Shown here: positions 11,665 to 19,197 of the stretch, one piece after another | Position numbering within the stretch: position 1 is the first letter of the stretch | How the letters are laid out: each line of letters begins with the position of its first letter | NCBI GenBank assembly: GCA_018432935.1 | Contig: JAHDSF010000021.1 | Coordinates: forward strand, 1 to 64,000 | Direction of reading: 5' to 3' | Source: Rhodospirillales bacterium | Lineage (GTDB): Bacteria > Pseudomonadota > Alphaproteobacteria > Rhodospirillales > Shumkoniaceae | DNA length: 64,000 nucleotides | The notes under the pieces: generated by a model | Told to the model about the DNA's origin: nothing | The model's input: only the letters and a program-made list of their open reading frames with translations | Databases searched by the model: none | Program-made: the position numbers and the translations under genes

Positions 11665-11693
11665 GTATTAACGGCTTGTCAGGCCTCGGTCAA
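11665..11693 (-). promoter_or_regulatory. Candidate sigma-70 promoter of sdhCDAB
   Basis: On the minus strand TTGACC and TAATAC are separated by exactly 17 bases, 35 bases upstream of the sdhC ATG. It is one of the closest matches to the -35/-10 consensus in the window and is correctly placed. Confidence 0.6.
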
Positions 11694-11769
11694 CGCGGTT
11701 TCCGCCGCTTGACCAGGGAGATTCGGAGCCCCATATGGGAACGCCATCGCATCCCGCCGGACTTCCCCC

Positions 11770-12105
11770 GTGCCCCACGCCGTCACCGAGAACTGCATCA
11801 GGTGCAAGCACATGGAATGCGTTACCGTGTGCCCGGTCGACTGCTTCCACGAGGGCGAGAACTTCCTGGCCATCGACCCCGGCGCGTGCATCGACTGCGG
11901 GGTGTGCGTCGCCGCCTGCCCGGTCGAGGCGATCGCTTCCGATCTGACGCCCGGGATCGAGGAATGGCTGGAGATCAACGCCCGCCTCTCCGCCGCGTGG
12001 CCGAAGATCACCCATCCCGGCATCCCGCCCGCTGATGGCGACCGCTGGCGCAACGTGCCGGGCAAGCGCCGGTTCCTCAGCGACAGGCCAGGCCGGGGCA
12101 GCTGA
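11770..12105 (+). CDS. fdxA: 7Fe ferredoxin (FdxA type)
   Basis: A soluble electron carrier with one [3Fe-4S] and one [4Fe-4S] cluster. The 111 residues show ENCIRCKHMECVTVCPVDCF followed by CIDCGVCVAACPVEAI, the pattern of alphaproteobacterial 7Fe ferredoxins. A C-terminal tail (EEWLEINARLSAAWPKIT) is typical of the family. The start is GTG at 11770, giving the usual short lead of about 8 residues before the first Cys; I see no strong ribosome site. It is divergent from sdhC. Which redox partner it serves cannot be told from context. Confidence 0.93.
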   Translation: MPHAVTENCIRCKHMECVTVCPVDCFHEGENFLAIDPGACIDCGVCVAACPVEAIASDLTPGIEEWLEINARLSAAWPKITHPGIPPADGDRWRNVPGKRRFLSDRPGRGS

Positions 12106-12111
12106 ACGGAG

Positions 12112-12669
12112 ATGACAGGCGCCGGCCGCTTTTTCGTCGTCACCGGCGGGCCCGGCTCGGGCAAGAGCACCCTGATCGAGGCCCTGCAGGGGGCCGGCTG
12201 CGCCTGCCTGCCCGAGGCGGGGCGGAGCATCATCCGCGACCAGATGGCGGTCTGCGGCGAGGCGCTGCCGTGGAAGGACCGCGCGCTTTACGCCGAGCTG
12301 ATGCTCGCCTGGGAGCTGCGATCCTACCGGGCGGCCGAGCTCCTGTCGGGGCCGGTATTCTTCGACCGCGGCCTGCCCGACATCGCCGGCTACCTGCGGC
12401 TGGAAGGGCTGCCGGTGCCGGGGCACCTCGCCAGGGCGATTGCGCTCTTCCGCTATCAGCCTCTGGTCTTCGTGGCGCCGCCGTGGCCGGAGATCTACCG
12501 CCAGGACGCGGAACGCCGGCAGACCCCCGAGGTGGCGGTCCGCACCTGCGAGGCGATGCGCGCGATCTATCAGGAGAACGGCTACCGGCTGCTGGAGCTC
12601 CCCCGCGCCCCGGTCGAGGAGCGGGTCCGGTTCGTGCTGGCCGCCGCCGGCAGCGCTGAACTGCGGTGA
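12112..12669 (+). CDS. P-loop NTPase (AAA_28-like kinase/ATPase)
   Basis: A 185-residue protein with an N-terminal Walker A (VVTGGPGSGKSTLI, residues 9-22) and a DRGLPDIAGYLRL segment typical of the small AAA_28-type NTPases, which look like nucleoside-kinase folds. The substrate is unknown. The gene begins 6 bases after fdxA, so the two are probably cotranscribed. Its TGA overlaps a GTG (GTGA) of the transposase remnant downstream, probably by chance. Confidence 0.8.
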   Translation: MTGAGRFFVVTGGPGSGKSTLIEALQGAGCACLPEAGRSIIRDQMAVCGEALPWKDRALYAELMLAWELRSYRAAELLSGPVFFDRGLPDIAGYLRLEGLPVPGHLARAIALFRYQPLVFVAPPWPEIYRQDAERRQTPEVAVRTCEAMRAIYQENGYRLLELPRAPVEERVRFVLAAAGSAELR

Positions 12670-12700
12670 CAGTGCAGTCATCTGTTCCGAGACAGCCGCC

Positions 12701-12737
12701 GTTCTCTCCCGTTTTCTCTCTCCCGTTTTCCCCGTTT
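12701..12737 (+). repeat. Short imperfect direct repeats beside the transposase remnant
   Basis: About three imperfect copies of TCTCTCCCGTTTTC run in tandem, ending at the remnant. The stretch from 12667 (GACAGTGCAGTCA...) resembles flanks I associate with REP-type transposase genes, but that resemblance is from memory. Confidence 0.4.
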
Positions 12738-12932
12738 TGCGAGATCTTCGCCGAGGGGGAGCCTGATCCGGTCCTTTTGGCGCGCCTGCGCCAAGGCGAG
12801 AGTGTCGGCCGTCCGGCGGGCGACGAGGCGTTCGTCGCGCGTATCGAGGCGCTGAGCGGCCGGACGCTCAAGCGGGCCAGGCCGGGGCCCAAGCCGCGTC
12901 CGGAAGATCACGGGCCGCGGCTGTTGGCGTGA
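12738..12932 (+). pseudogene. 3' remnant of a REP-associated tyrosine transposase
   Basis: The frame here ends with a segment (VGRPAGDEAFVARIEALSGR then RARPGPKPR) that closely matches the C-terminal tail of REP-associated tyrosine transposases (Y1_Tnp/RAYT family). Those proteins end in a GRPLG-EAF-ARLE...GRKPGPKP pattern. The catalytic HUH domain and most of the protein are missing; immediately upstream is repeat sequence and the NTPase stop. I read it as an eroded 3' fragment. It could still be translated from GTG 12666 as an 88-residue protein, but the N-terminal part would come from the repeats. Confidence 0.65.
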
Positions 12933-13110
12933 GCACGGATCAGAGGCGACGTCCGTCGCGAGATGCAGGCACCGTCACCGTAACTCCGAAACGGAAGACC
13001 CCGACGGCGGGTATCCAAATGCGTCCGTTCAGGTGGGCCGTCATCGGACCCTATATCTACTGCAGGCTGGGTTTTGCCCTGAGCTTTCACCTCTTCAGGC
13101 AAGGAGGCGC

Positions 13111-13695
13111 ATGGACAGAGGCAGGAAACTGGCAGGTCTGGGCTTCTTGGCGGGATTCGGCGGCACGCTGGTGCTGATCGCCCTGGTTGGTTTGGCCGTC
13201 GTCTATACCGGGGCGTACAACATCGCCGCGACCGAGGAGCATGCATCGGTCACCCGGTGGGCATTCGATACCACCTTCCGCAACTCGGTCGAGAGCCGCG
13301 CCCCGGACCTCGTTCCCCCCGACGAGTTCACCGATTCCATGATTGCCGCCGGCGCCACCCTCTACAAGGCGAGTTGCCAGCACTGCCATGCCGGCCCTGG
13401 CGTCGGGCGGGCCGAATGGGCCAGCGGCATGAGGCCGCAGCCTCCGCACCTGACCGAAGCCGCCGCCGAATGGGATCTGCCGGAGATCTTCTGGTTGGCC
13501 CGGCATGGGGCGAAGATGACCGGCATGCCCGCCTTCGGTCCGACCCACGATGACGCAACTCTCTGGAACGTCGCAGCGTTCGTCAAGCGGTTGCCGGCGA
13601 TGGAGCCCGAAACCTATGCCCGGTTGGGCGAGGCGCAGAACGGCGACGGGGGAGGACATCAGCACGGCGAAGCGGAGGGGGGCCATGCACGCTGA
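13111..13695 (+). CDS. Membrane-anchored class I cytochrome c
   Basis: A 194-residue protein. The start ATG at 13111 follows AAGGAGG by 3 bases. Residues 7-32 form a signal anchor; the heme site is CQHCH (Cys89, Cys92, His93), and MTGMPAFGPTH holds the likely distal Met. The C-terminus is Gly/His-rich (GGGHQHGEAEGGH) and could bind metal. It should face the periplasm and shuttle electrons. The partner is unknown. It leads a cluster with a DUF305 membrane protein and a lipoprotein. A clear paralogue with the same anchor and spacing (YxGAYxxAAT...) lies at 35.0-35.5 kb, but without the His tail. Confidence 0.9.
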   Translation: MDRGRKLAGLGFLAGFGGTLVLIALVGLAVVYTGAYNIAATEEHASVTRWAFDTTFRNSVESRAPDLVPPDEFTDSMIAAGATLYKASCQHCHAGPGVGRAEWASGMRPQPPHLTEAAAEWDLPEIFWLARHGAKMTGMPAFGPTHDDATLWNVAAFVKRLPAMEPETYARLGEAQNGDGGGHQHGEAEGGHAR

Positions 13696-13710
13696 CAGAG
13701 GGCAGGCCTG

Positions 13711-14166
13711 ATGCAGATGTCGTACTGGCGTTTCGCAGCGATGATCGCGACGTCGACGATCGTGATGTACGTGCTGATGTATTTGAATACCTATGCCGGC
13801 GAGCACGTTTTCTGGAGCGAGACCCGCGCCTGGATGGCCCTTCTTATGGGGGCGACCATGGCGGTCATCATGCTCGGCTACATGCTCAGCATGTACAAGA
13901 GGTCGGGCATCAACATTGCGATCTTTGCCGGCGCGGCGGGCGCCTTCGCCGTCTCGCTTTGGCTGGTCCGAAGCCAGGCCAGCGTGGATGATGTGGAATA
14001 CATGAAGGCAATGATCCCGCACCATTCCATAGCCATCCTGACCAGCGAGCGGGCCCAGATTTCCGATCCACGGGTGCGCAAGCTGGCCGACGAGATCATT
14101 GAGGCCCAGGAGCGAGAGATCTCGGAAATGAAGTACCTGATTGCCGACCTCGAGGCGCGCGACTGA
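13711..14166 (+). CDS. DUF305-type membrane protein
   Basis: A 151-residue protein with three transmembrane segments (about residues 5-26, 40-60 and 67-86), then a soluble tail containing YMKAMIPHHSIAILTSERA. The paired histidines and this wording are the hallmark of DUF305 (PF03713), often linked to copper or other metal handling. The helix after it (RKLADEIIEAQEREISEM) is also typical. It starts 15 bases after the cytochrome c gene and overlaps the lipoprotein start (TGATG). A periplasmic metal or redox function is inference. Confidence 0.85.
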   Translation: MQMSYWRFAAMIATSTIVMYVLMYLNTYAGEHVFWSETRAWMALLMGATMAVIMLGYMLSMYKRSGINIAIFAGAAGAFAVSLWLVRSQASVDDVEYMKAMIPHHSIAILTSERAQISDPRVRKLADEIIEAQEREISEMKYLIADLEARD

Positions 14167-14693
14167 TGCGAAATCGACTGTCGCAGGCGGTCAGCAGGTG
14201 TTTGTTGGCGTTGGGGCTGCTTGCCGGGTGCAGCGAGAGCGATGCCCCCGACGACGAACTGAATCCCGTCCGCGGGCACACGATATCCCGAATCGTGCCA
14301 GCCGGAGAGGCGATTGCCGGCGCCCACCTGCCAACGCTGGACCCGATGACCATGAACGATGCCGAAGTTGAGAAGGCGTTGGGCACCGGTCCGCGCTGCG
14401 CATTCCGCTATACCAGCACGGGCAGGCCGGTTCTGGCGTTCCAGGGGCGTCCCGGCACCGATCCGGGCCAGGGCGTGGTCAAGTTGAACGGCAATCTCGT
14501 CCTGCTTCAGTCCCAGTCGGCCGACGGTTCCCTGGCGCTGCAAGCCGATGAGGTCCGTCTGGTTCTTTCGCCCAAGCCGGGCGAGCCCCCAGATGAGCGC
14601 GAAGAAGCGGGCCGAATCGAAATGGATACTGTCTTCACCGCCGGTGACGGCGTGAAGGCCGGGTACCGCGGCTATTTCGGTTGTCAGGGATAG
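14166..14693 (+). CDS. Predicted lipoprotein, unknown function
   Basis: A 175-residue protein with a lipoprotein signal (RCLLALGLLAGCSES, Cys at about 19). The mature part contains a Cys pair separated by a long stretch (GPRCAFRYTSTGRPVLAF and the C-terminal GYFGCQG), so a disulfide is possible. The ATG overlaps the DUF305 stop by one base, placing it in the cytochrome c-DUF305-lipoprotein operon. I do not recognise the family. Confidence 0.75.
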   Translation: MRNRLSQAVSRCLLALGLLAGCSESDAPDDELNPVRGHTISRIVPAGEAIAGAHLPTLDPMTMNDAEVEKALGTGPRCAFRYTSTGRPVLAFQGRPGTDPGQGVVKLNGNLVLLQSQSADGSLALQADEVRLVLSPKPGEPPDEREEAGRIEMDTVFTAGDGVKAGYRGYFGCQG

Positions 14694-14897
14694 CCTGCGC
14701 GCTTGTCTGCAGCAGCGGGAAAGCGCCAGGCTCCGGATGAGCGGGGAAGGGCATTCTGCCCCCCGCGGGAGGTTCCCGGATCGGAAGCCAAAACGGGTCT
14801 TGCGTCATGGTTCGGACGGAGGCGGCCGTTTGACCGTAGGGCTAGAGATTTCCTGCCGCGTGTCTCCTGCATTGCGGCGGCGGCGGCCCTGAGCTTC

Positions 14898-15860
14898 CTA
14901 TCCGCCGATCCCTGTCGCCTTGAACTTCTCGGTGGCGTCGACCAGGGCCGAGCGGGTGCCGGGCTCCATCGCCGAATGGCCGGCGTCGGGGACGATCACG
15001 AACTCGGCCTCCGGCCAGGCTTGCGACAGCTCCCAGGCGCTGACCGCCGGACAGACGATGTCGTAGCGGCCCTGCACGATCACCGCCGGGATCTGCCGCA
15101 GGACCGCGACGTTGGCCAGGAAGTGGTTGTCGGGCAGGAACATCCGGTTGCGGATGTAGTGGGCCTCGAGGCGGGCCAGCGCCAGCGCCGAGGCCTCGTC
15201 GCCCGGCGTCGGATCGCGCGGCGGCAGCAGGGTCGAGCAGGCGGTCTCGTAACGGCTCCACGAGCGCGCCGCCGGCACGTGCATCGCCGGATCGGGGTGG
15301 GTGAGGCGGCGATAGTACGATTCCAGCACATCCTCGCGCTCGTCGGCCGGCAAGAACTCGGAGAACGCCTGCCAGGCCTCGGGGAAAACGGTACCCATGC
15401 CGTAGACGAACCAGTCGAGCTCGGACGGGCGGCACAGGAAGATGCCGCGCAGGATCAACCCGCTGACCCGGTCGGGATGACGGATCGCGTAGGCGAGGGC
15501 GAGGGACGATCCCCACGAGCCGCCGAACAGGATCCAGCGCGTGATGCCCAGCTTGTTGCGCAACTGCTCCATGTCGGCGATCAGGTGCTCGGTGGTGTTG
15601 GCGGTCAGCTCGGCCATCGGCCGCGAGCGCCCGGCCCCGCGCTGGTCGAACAGGATGATGCGGTAGTGCCGGGGGTCGAAGAAGCGCCGCTGCGACGGCG
15701 ACGATCCGGCGCCGGGACCGCCGTGGCAGAACAGCACCGGCTGTCCGGTCGGGTTGCCGGACTGCTCCCAGTACACGCGATGCGGCGGGTCGACCACCAT
15801 GTGGCCGTGGTGGTAGGGCGCGATCTCGGGGTAGAGGTCGTTACGGCGGCTAGCATCCAT
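14898..15860 (-). CDS. pip: Prolyl aminopeptidase (proline iminopeptidase)
   Basis: An alpha/beta hydrolase of peptidase family S33 that removes N-terminal proline. At 320 residues it is the usual length. HGGPGAGSSPSQRRFFDP is the oxyanion-hole region, FDQRGAGRSRP is typical of the family, GGSWGSSLAL carries the nucleophile serine, GRYDIVCP the acid Asp and DAGHSA the catalytic His. The ATG at 15860 (MDASRRNDLYPEIAPY) is the family-typical start; an upstream in-frame extension is unrelated in content. Confidence 0.95.
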   Translation of the reverse strand: MDASRRNDLYPEIAPYHHGHMVVDPPHRVYWEQSGNPTGQPVLFCHGGPGAGSSPSQRRFFDPRHYRIILFDQRGAGRSRPMAELTANTTEHLIADMEQLRNKLGITRWILFGGSWGSSLALAYAIRHPDRVSGLILRGIFLCRPSELDWFVYGMGTVFPEAWQAFSEFLPADEREDVLESYYRRLTHPDPAMHVPAARSWSRYETACSTLLPPRDPTPGDEASALALARLEAHYIRNRMFLPDNHFLANVAVLRQIPAVIVQGRYDIVCPAVSAWELSQAWPEAEFVIVPDAGHSAMEPGTRSALVDATEKFKATGIGG

Positions 15861-15987
15861 GTCACGGTTCCCCAACGTCGCCCGGGTATCGCCGCTTTCA
15901 TATATGTCAAGCGGCGGGTCCGCAAAACATGGAATCGAGAATAATTCGCGTAGACCGCTAGAATGCGGCACGCCACACTCGGTCCTC

Positions 15988-16833
15988 ATGCACAAGATCC
16001 GCAACCTTCTCGTCGTGCTGCCCGTCATCCTGCTTGCCGCGTCGGCCGGCGGGGCCGATTCGCTGGTCGAAGGGGGCGTGGCGGTGGTGCGCGAGGTGGT
16101 CGACGGCGACACCGTGCTGCTCGACCGCGAGGTGCAGGGGTCCGGCGAGGTGCGCCTGGTCGGCATCCAGGCCCCCAAGCTGCCGCTGGGGCGTCCCGGA
16201 TTCGCCGAATGGCCGCTGGCGCCGGAGGCCAAGGCGGAGCTGGAACGGATCGCCCTCGGCAAGCGGGTGCGGCTGATGTTCGGCGGCCGGCGGGTCGACC
16301 GTCACGGCCGCCTGCTGGCGCATCTGTTCACCGACGGCGGCGACTGGCTGCAGGGCGAGATGCTGGGGCGCGGCTTCGCCCGTCTGTACACCTTCCCCGA
16401 CAACCGCGCCGCGGTCGCCGAGATGCGCCAGCGGGAGCGCCAGGCGCGCGAGCGACGGCTGGGGATCTGGGCCCTGCCGTTCTACGCGATTCGCAGTCCG
16501 GCCGGGGTGCGGGGCGACATCGGGACCTTCCAGCTCGTGGCCGGCGTCATCGCCGATGCGGCGGCGGTCAAGGGGACGATCTACCTCAACTTCGCGCCCG
16601 ACTGGCGGAGCGACTTCACGGTCGCCATCGACAAGGAGGGGACGCGGGCGTTCGCCGCCGCCGGGCTCGATCCGCGCACCTGGAAGGGCCGTCGCGTCCT
16701 GGTCCGCGGCTGGGTATCCCTGCGCAACGGGCCGATGATCGAGGCCAGCCACCCCGAGCAGATCGAGCTCGATCCCCCGGAAACGCCGAACGGCCGGGAG
16801 CGGGACCCCCGGCCGTTCGGGAATGCACCCTGA
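15988..16833 (+). CDS. Exported thermonuclease-family (SNase-like) protein
   Basis: A 281-residue protein with a signal peptide (residues 1-23, LLVVLPVILLAASAGGADS), then an SNase-like fold: VVREVVDGDTVLLDREV, VRLVGIQAPKL, DRHGRLLAHLF and GEMLGRGFARLY. The catalytic Arg/Glu pair of staphylococcal nuclease is only partly kept (VRLVGIQAPK where nuclease has RLxGIDAPE; the Glu is Lys), so nuclease activity is doubtful. A C-terminal domain (about 170-270; GTIYLNFAPDWRSDFTVAI) resembles the nucleic-acid-binding extension of some family members. I placed the start at the ATG that begins the signal peptide. Confidence 0.8.
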   Translation: MHKIRNLLVVLPVILLAASAGGADSLVEGGVAVVREVVDGDTVLLDREVQGSGEVRLVGIQAPKLPLGRPGFAEWPLAPEAKAELERIALGKRVRLMFGGRRVDRHGRLLAHLFTDGGDWLQGEMLGRGFARLYTFPDNRAAVAEMRQRERQARERRLGIWALPFYAIRSPAGVRGDIGTFQLVAGVIADAAAVKGTIYLNFAPDWRSDFTVAIDKEGTRAFAAAGLDPRTWKGRRVLVRGWVSLRNGPMIEASHPEQIELDPPETPNGRERDPRPFGNAP

Positions 16834-16841
16834 CGACGGCC

Positions 16842-17339
16842 TCAGGCGGCCATCAGCAGCGATTCCAGCTTCTGGTGCGCCTTCTCGTGGTCGATCTTCT
16901 CGACCGCGGCGAACTCGCTCGCCAGGCGTTCCAGGGCCGCCTCGTAGATCTGGCGCTCGCTGAACGACTGGTCGGGCTGGTCGACCTTGCGGTGCAGGTC
17001 CCGCACCACCTCGGCGATCGAGATCGGATCGCCGGAGTTGATCTTCGCTTCGTATTCCTGGGCGCGGCGGCTCCACATCGCACGCTTGACCCGGGCGCGT
17101 CCCTTGAGGGTGCCGATCGCGCTCTCCATCACCTTTTTCGTGCTGACCGGACGCAGCCCGGAATTCGGGGCTTTCTCGACCGGAACGCGCAACGTCATGC
17201 GATCGCGGGGGAACGAAATCACATAAAGATGCAACGCCTGACCGCCGATGATCTGCTTCTCGACGCCCAGTACCTTGCCGACTCCATGGGTAGGATAAAC
17301 CACCAAATCCCCGGAATTGAGGATCATGCTCTCTGCCAT
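16842..17339 (-). CDS. carD: CarD-family transcription regulator
   Basis: An RNA-polymerase-binding regulator that stabilises open complexes at rRNA and other promoters. The ATG at 17339 has GGAGAGAG 8 bases upstream and gives 165 residues, close to the family. The N-terminal Tudor-like domain is clear (GDLVVYPTHGVGKVLGVEKQ); the C-terminal half is helical and basic (KGRARVKRAMWSRRAQEYE), the DNA-binding part. Starts further upstream have no ribosome site. A good promoter is at 17524-17552, and a hairpin with a T-run sits in the leader. Confidence 0.93.
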   Translation of the reverse strand: MAESMILNSGDLVVYPTHGVGKVLGVEKQIIGGQALHLYVISFPRDRMTLRVPVEKAPNSGLRPVSTKKVMESAIGTLKGRARVKRAMWSRRAQEYEAKINSGDPISIAEVVRDLHRKVDQPDQSFSERQIYEAALERLASEFAAVEKIDHEKAHQKLESLLMAA

Positions 17340-17486
17340 CTGCAACTCTCTCTCCATCACCGCGTCGGGCCCCTCCATGGCGGGCGGGATCAACCATTCT
17401 CCGCCACGCCAGCACCGGCGCGTCACGCGAGGTCCATCAAGGTTTCACGCTAATCGGGGGAGCCACCCGGACTCTAACCACCCGAG

Positions 17487-17512
17487 CAAAAAACGCCGGC
17501 CCTCCTGGGCCG
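17487..17512 (-). promoter_or_regulatory. Hairpin plus T-run in the carD leader
   Basis: On the minus strand CGGCCC-AGGA-GGGCCG is followed by GCGTTTTTT, the form of an intrinsic terminator. It lies between the candidate carD promoter and the carD start, near the expected 5' end of the transcript. It may be a leader attenuator, a 5'-end stabiliser, or the end of an unseen upstream transcript. Confidence 0.5.
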
Positions 17513-17523
17513 ACACCGCATGT

Positions 17524-17552
17524 ATATAGCACAAGGGGGCTCCGCTTGTCAG
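17524..17552 (-). promoter_or_regulatory. Candidate sigma-70 promoter of carD
   Basis: On the minus strand CTGACA and CTATAT are 17 bases apart, about 185 bases before the carD ATG. The 343-base stretch 17340-17682 has no gene that I accept: it holds this promoter, the leader hairpin and the region upstream of the lipid A deacylase gene. Confidence 0.55.
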
Positions 17553-17682
17553 CCGAAAAGTGACGATTTGGTGAATTAGCCCGAAGGGGAGTAGGGAATT
17601 GCGCGGCCCGGAATGCCTTTCCGCCTTGCATGTGACGCGGGTTTTCGGGAAGATGCTCCGGGCTTTGGCCTGGAGGGGGAAG

Positions 17683-18183
17683 ATGAAGCATCAGGTGTTT
17701 GCTGCCGCCGCCGCATTCGCCGTCCTGCTTGCGGCCGATGTGGCATGCGCCGACGATCCGGATTTCCTGTCGATCGGCACCGGCTGGTTCGACTTCAACC
17801 GCGGCAAGGACCCGGGTGCCGAGCTGCGGGTCGAGTACCGGTCCGACTACAAGATCCCCTACATCCAGGCCAAGCCGTTCGCGGCGCTCAGCGGCGCCAC
17901 CTCCGGGCACGGGTTCGTCGGTGCCGGCATCCTGTGGGATGTCTATTTCGGTCGCCGATTCGTGGTGACGCCCAGCTTCGCACCCCATCTGTGGACCGGC
18001 GACGATGACGAGCTGGACCTCGGCTATACCCTTGAGTTCCGCTCCCAGCTCGAGTTCGCCTACCGCTTCGACGACCGTTCGCGGCTTGGGTTGGCGATCT
18101 CGCACTACTCGAACGCCAGCCTGGGCGACAAGAACCCGGGTACCGAGACGCTGACGGTTTACTACTCGATCCCGCTGCACTGA
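17683..18183 (+). CDS. PagL-like lipid A 3-O-deacylase (acyloxyacyl hydrolase)
   Basis: An outer-membrane beta-barrel enzyme that removes an acyl chain from lipid A. The ATG at 17683 follows GGAGGGGG and starts a signal peptide cleaved after ...ADVACA. The 166-residue precursor matches the family. The active site is visible as ISHYSNASLGDKNPGTE, with the His-x-Ser of PagL, and the protein ends in alternating residues typical of barrels (LTVYYSIPL). The substrate is inferred from the family. Confidence 0.85.
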   Translation: MKHQVFAAAAAFAVLLAADVACADDPDFLSIGTGWFDFNRGKDPGAELRVEYRSDYKIPYIQAKPFAALSGATSGHGFVGAGILWDVYFGRRFVVTPSFAPHLWTGDDDELDLGYTLEFRSQLEFAYRFDDRSRLGLAISHYSNASLGDKNPGTETLTVYYSIPLH

Positions 18184-18199
18184 CGCGTGGGATCCCGGG

Positions 18200-18276
18200 G
18201 CGCCCGTAGCTCAGCAGGATAGAGCACAGGATTCCTAATCCTGGGGTCGTGGGTTCGAATCCCGCCGGGCGCGCCA
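18200..18276 (+). tRNA. tRNA-Arg (anticodon CCT)
   Basis: A complete cloverleaf. The acceptor stem GCGCCCG/CGGGCGC pairs fully, the D arm is GCTC...GAGC, and the anticodon loop TTCCTAA has CCT at 18234-18236. A 5-base variable loop and the T arm GTGGG-TTCGAAT-CCCGC follow, and CCA is encoded (18274-18276). It reads AGG arginine codons. Confidence 0.97.
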
Positions 18277-18356
18277 TCCCTTCCTTTGTCCGGTCGGTTG
18301 GGCCCCGCGATCGAGGCCCAACATGCGACTCTCGTTTCGGACGGCTTGCGCTTGCC

Positions 18357-18384
18357 GGCCTCCGCCGGTCAGCCGGCGGAGGCC
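18357..18384. terminator. Strong hairpin between tRNA-Arg and the hemerythrin gene
   Basis: GGCCTCCGCCGG and CCGGCGGAGGCC form a perfect 12-bp stem with a 4-base loop between convergent genes. No T-run follows on either strand, so bidirectional termination is only likely from position. Confidence 0.45.
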
Positions 18385-18393
18385 CGGCGTGGC

Positions 18394-18876
18394 TCAATAG
18401 ACGTCGGTGGCCTCGGCGGATTCGACGACGCTGGTGTGGTGGACGAGCGGACCATGAGCGAGGGCGATCTCCAGTTCCTTGCCCTCCATCGACGCGGCGT
18501 ACTTCTGGTCGTGGCCCATGATGTGCTTGGTCAGCCACTCGTTGAGGAAGGTCCGGGTCTCACCGGCAAGCTCGGCGGTCGGCGACTTGGCGTAGGTGTC
18601 GCGAATCTCCTTCATCCGCTTGCACAGCTTCACGTGAACCTGACGGTGCGCCTCGACGGCAGGGAAGCCGCAGGCGCTCATCAGCGTCTCCTCGCGGATG
18701 AAATGGAAGTCCGTATACTCGTAGAGCCCCGCGAGGATCTTCGCGACCTTCGCGTGGTCCTGGCCGGACGCCACCGCCTCGTTGAACTGGTTGATGAGCC
18801 GGATCAGCAATTTGTGATCGGCGTCGAGAATGTAGACGCCGACGCTAAGATCCTCCGACCATTCGATACCTTTCAT
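18394..18876 (-). CDS. Bacteriohemerythrin
   Basis: A 160-residue oxygen-binding or oxygen-sensing protein with a non-heme di-iron site. All expected ligands appear in order: ADHK (first His), FHFIREE (His and Glu), HRQVH (two His) and HIMGHD (His and Asp). The fold is a four-helix bundle with no membrane segment, so it is cytoplasmic. A tail of about 25 residues extends past the bundle. It converges on tRNA-Arg. The 321 bases 18877-19197 hold the hpnI promoter candidate and no gene I can support. Confidence 0.93.
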   Translation of the reverse strand: MKGIEWSEDLSVGVYILDADHKLLIRLINQFNEAVASGQDHAKVAKILAGLYEYTDFHFIREETLMSACGFPAVEAHRQVHVKLCKRMKEIRDTYAKSPTAELAGETRTFLNEWLTKHIMGHDQKYAASMEGKELEIALAHGPLVHHTSVVESAEATDVY

Positions 18877-19053
18877 CGCGTCCCCCGGTTACAGGCCTCG
18901 GAAAAGGGCCAAGCCGCAGCCCCAGATTTCAGCTAGAATAGCTCAAATCTCGACGAGACGCGATGGTTTCCGCCGGAGCCGCGCGGGGCAGGGCGACCCC
19001 GGTCCATCGCATACGACCTGCTCGCCACGTTTTCGCAACCGTCGGTACAGCCG

Positions 19054-19082
19054 TTTACAGCCGGATGCCACACCTGTATGAC
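19054..19082 (+). promoter_or_regulatory. Candidate sigma-70 promoter of the hpn operon
   Basis: TTTACA and TATGAC are separated by exactly 17 bases, about 115 bases before the hpnI ATG. It is well matched and correctly oriented. Confidence 0.55.
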
Positions 19083-19197
19083 AGGGGTCCGGCTGCCGCT
19101 CGGGCTCCCTGCTCGCTTTTGGCAGCCGGCATTGTGCCTTCAGCAGAGCGTGCCGACGTCTGAAACCGCGCCAGGGCAGCGTGCGCAGGAAGACCTT

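Noticed and set aside
12666..12737. GTG-started N-terminal part of an 88-residue protein before the transposase tail
   Set aside because: This part comes from direct repeats and overlaps the NTPase stop; the homology begins only at about 12738.
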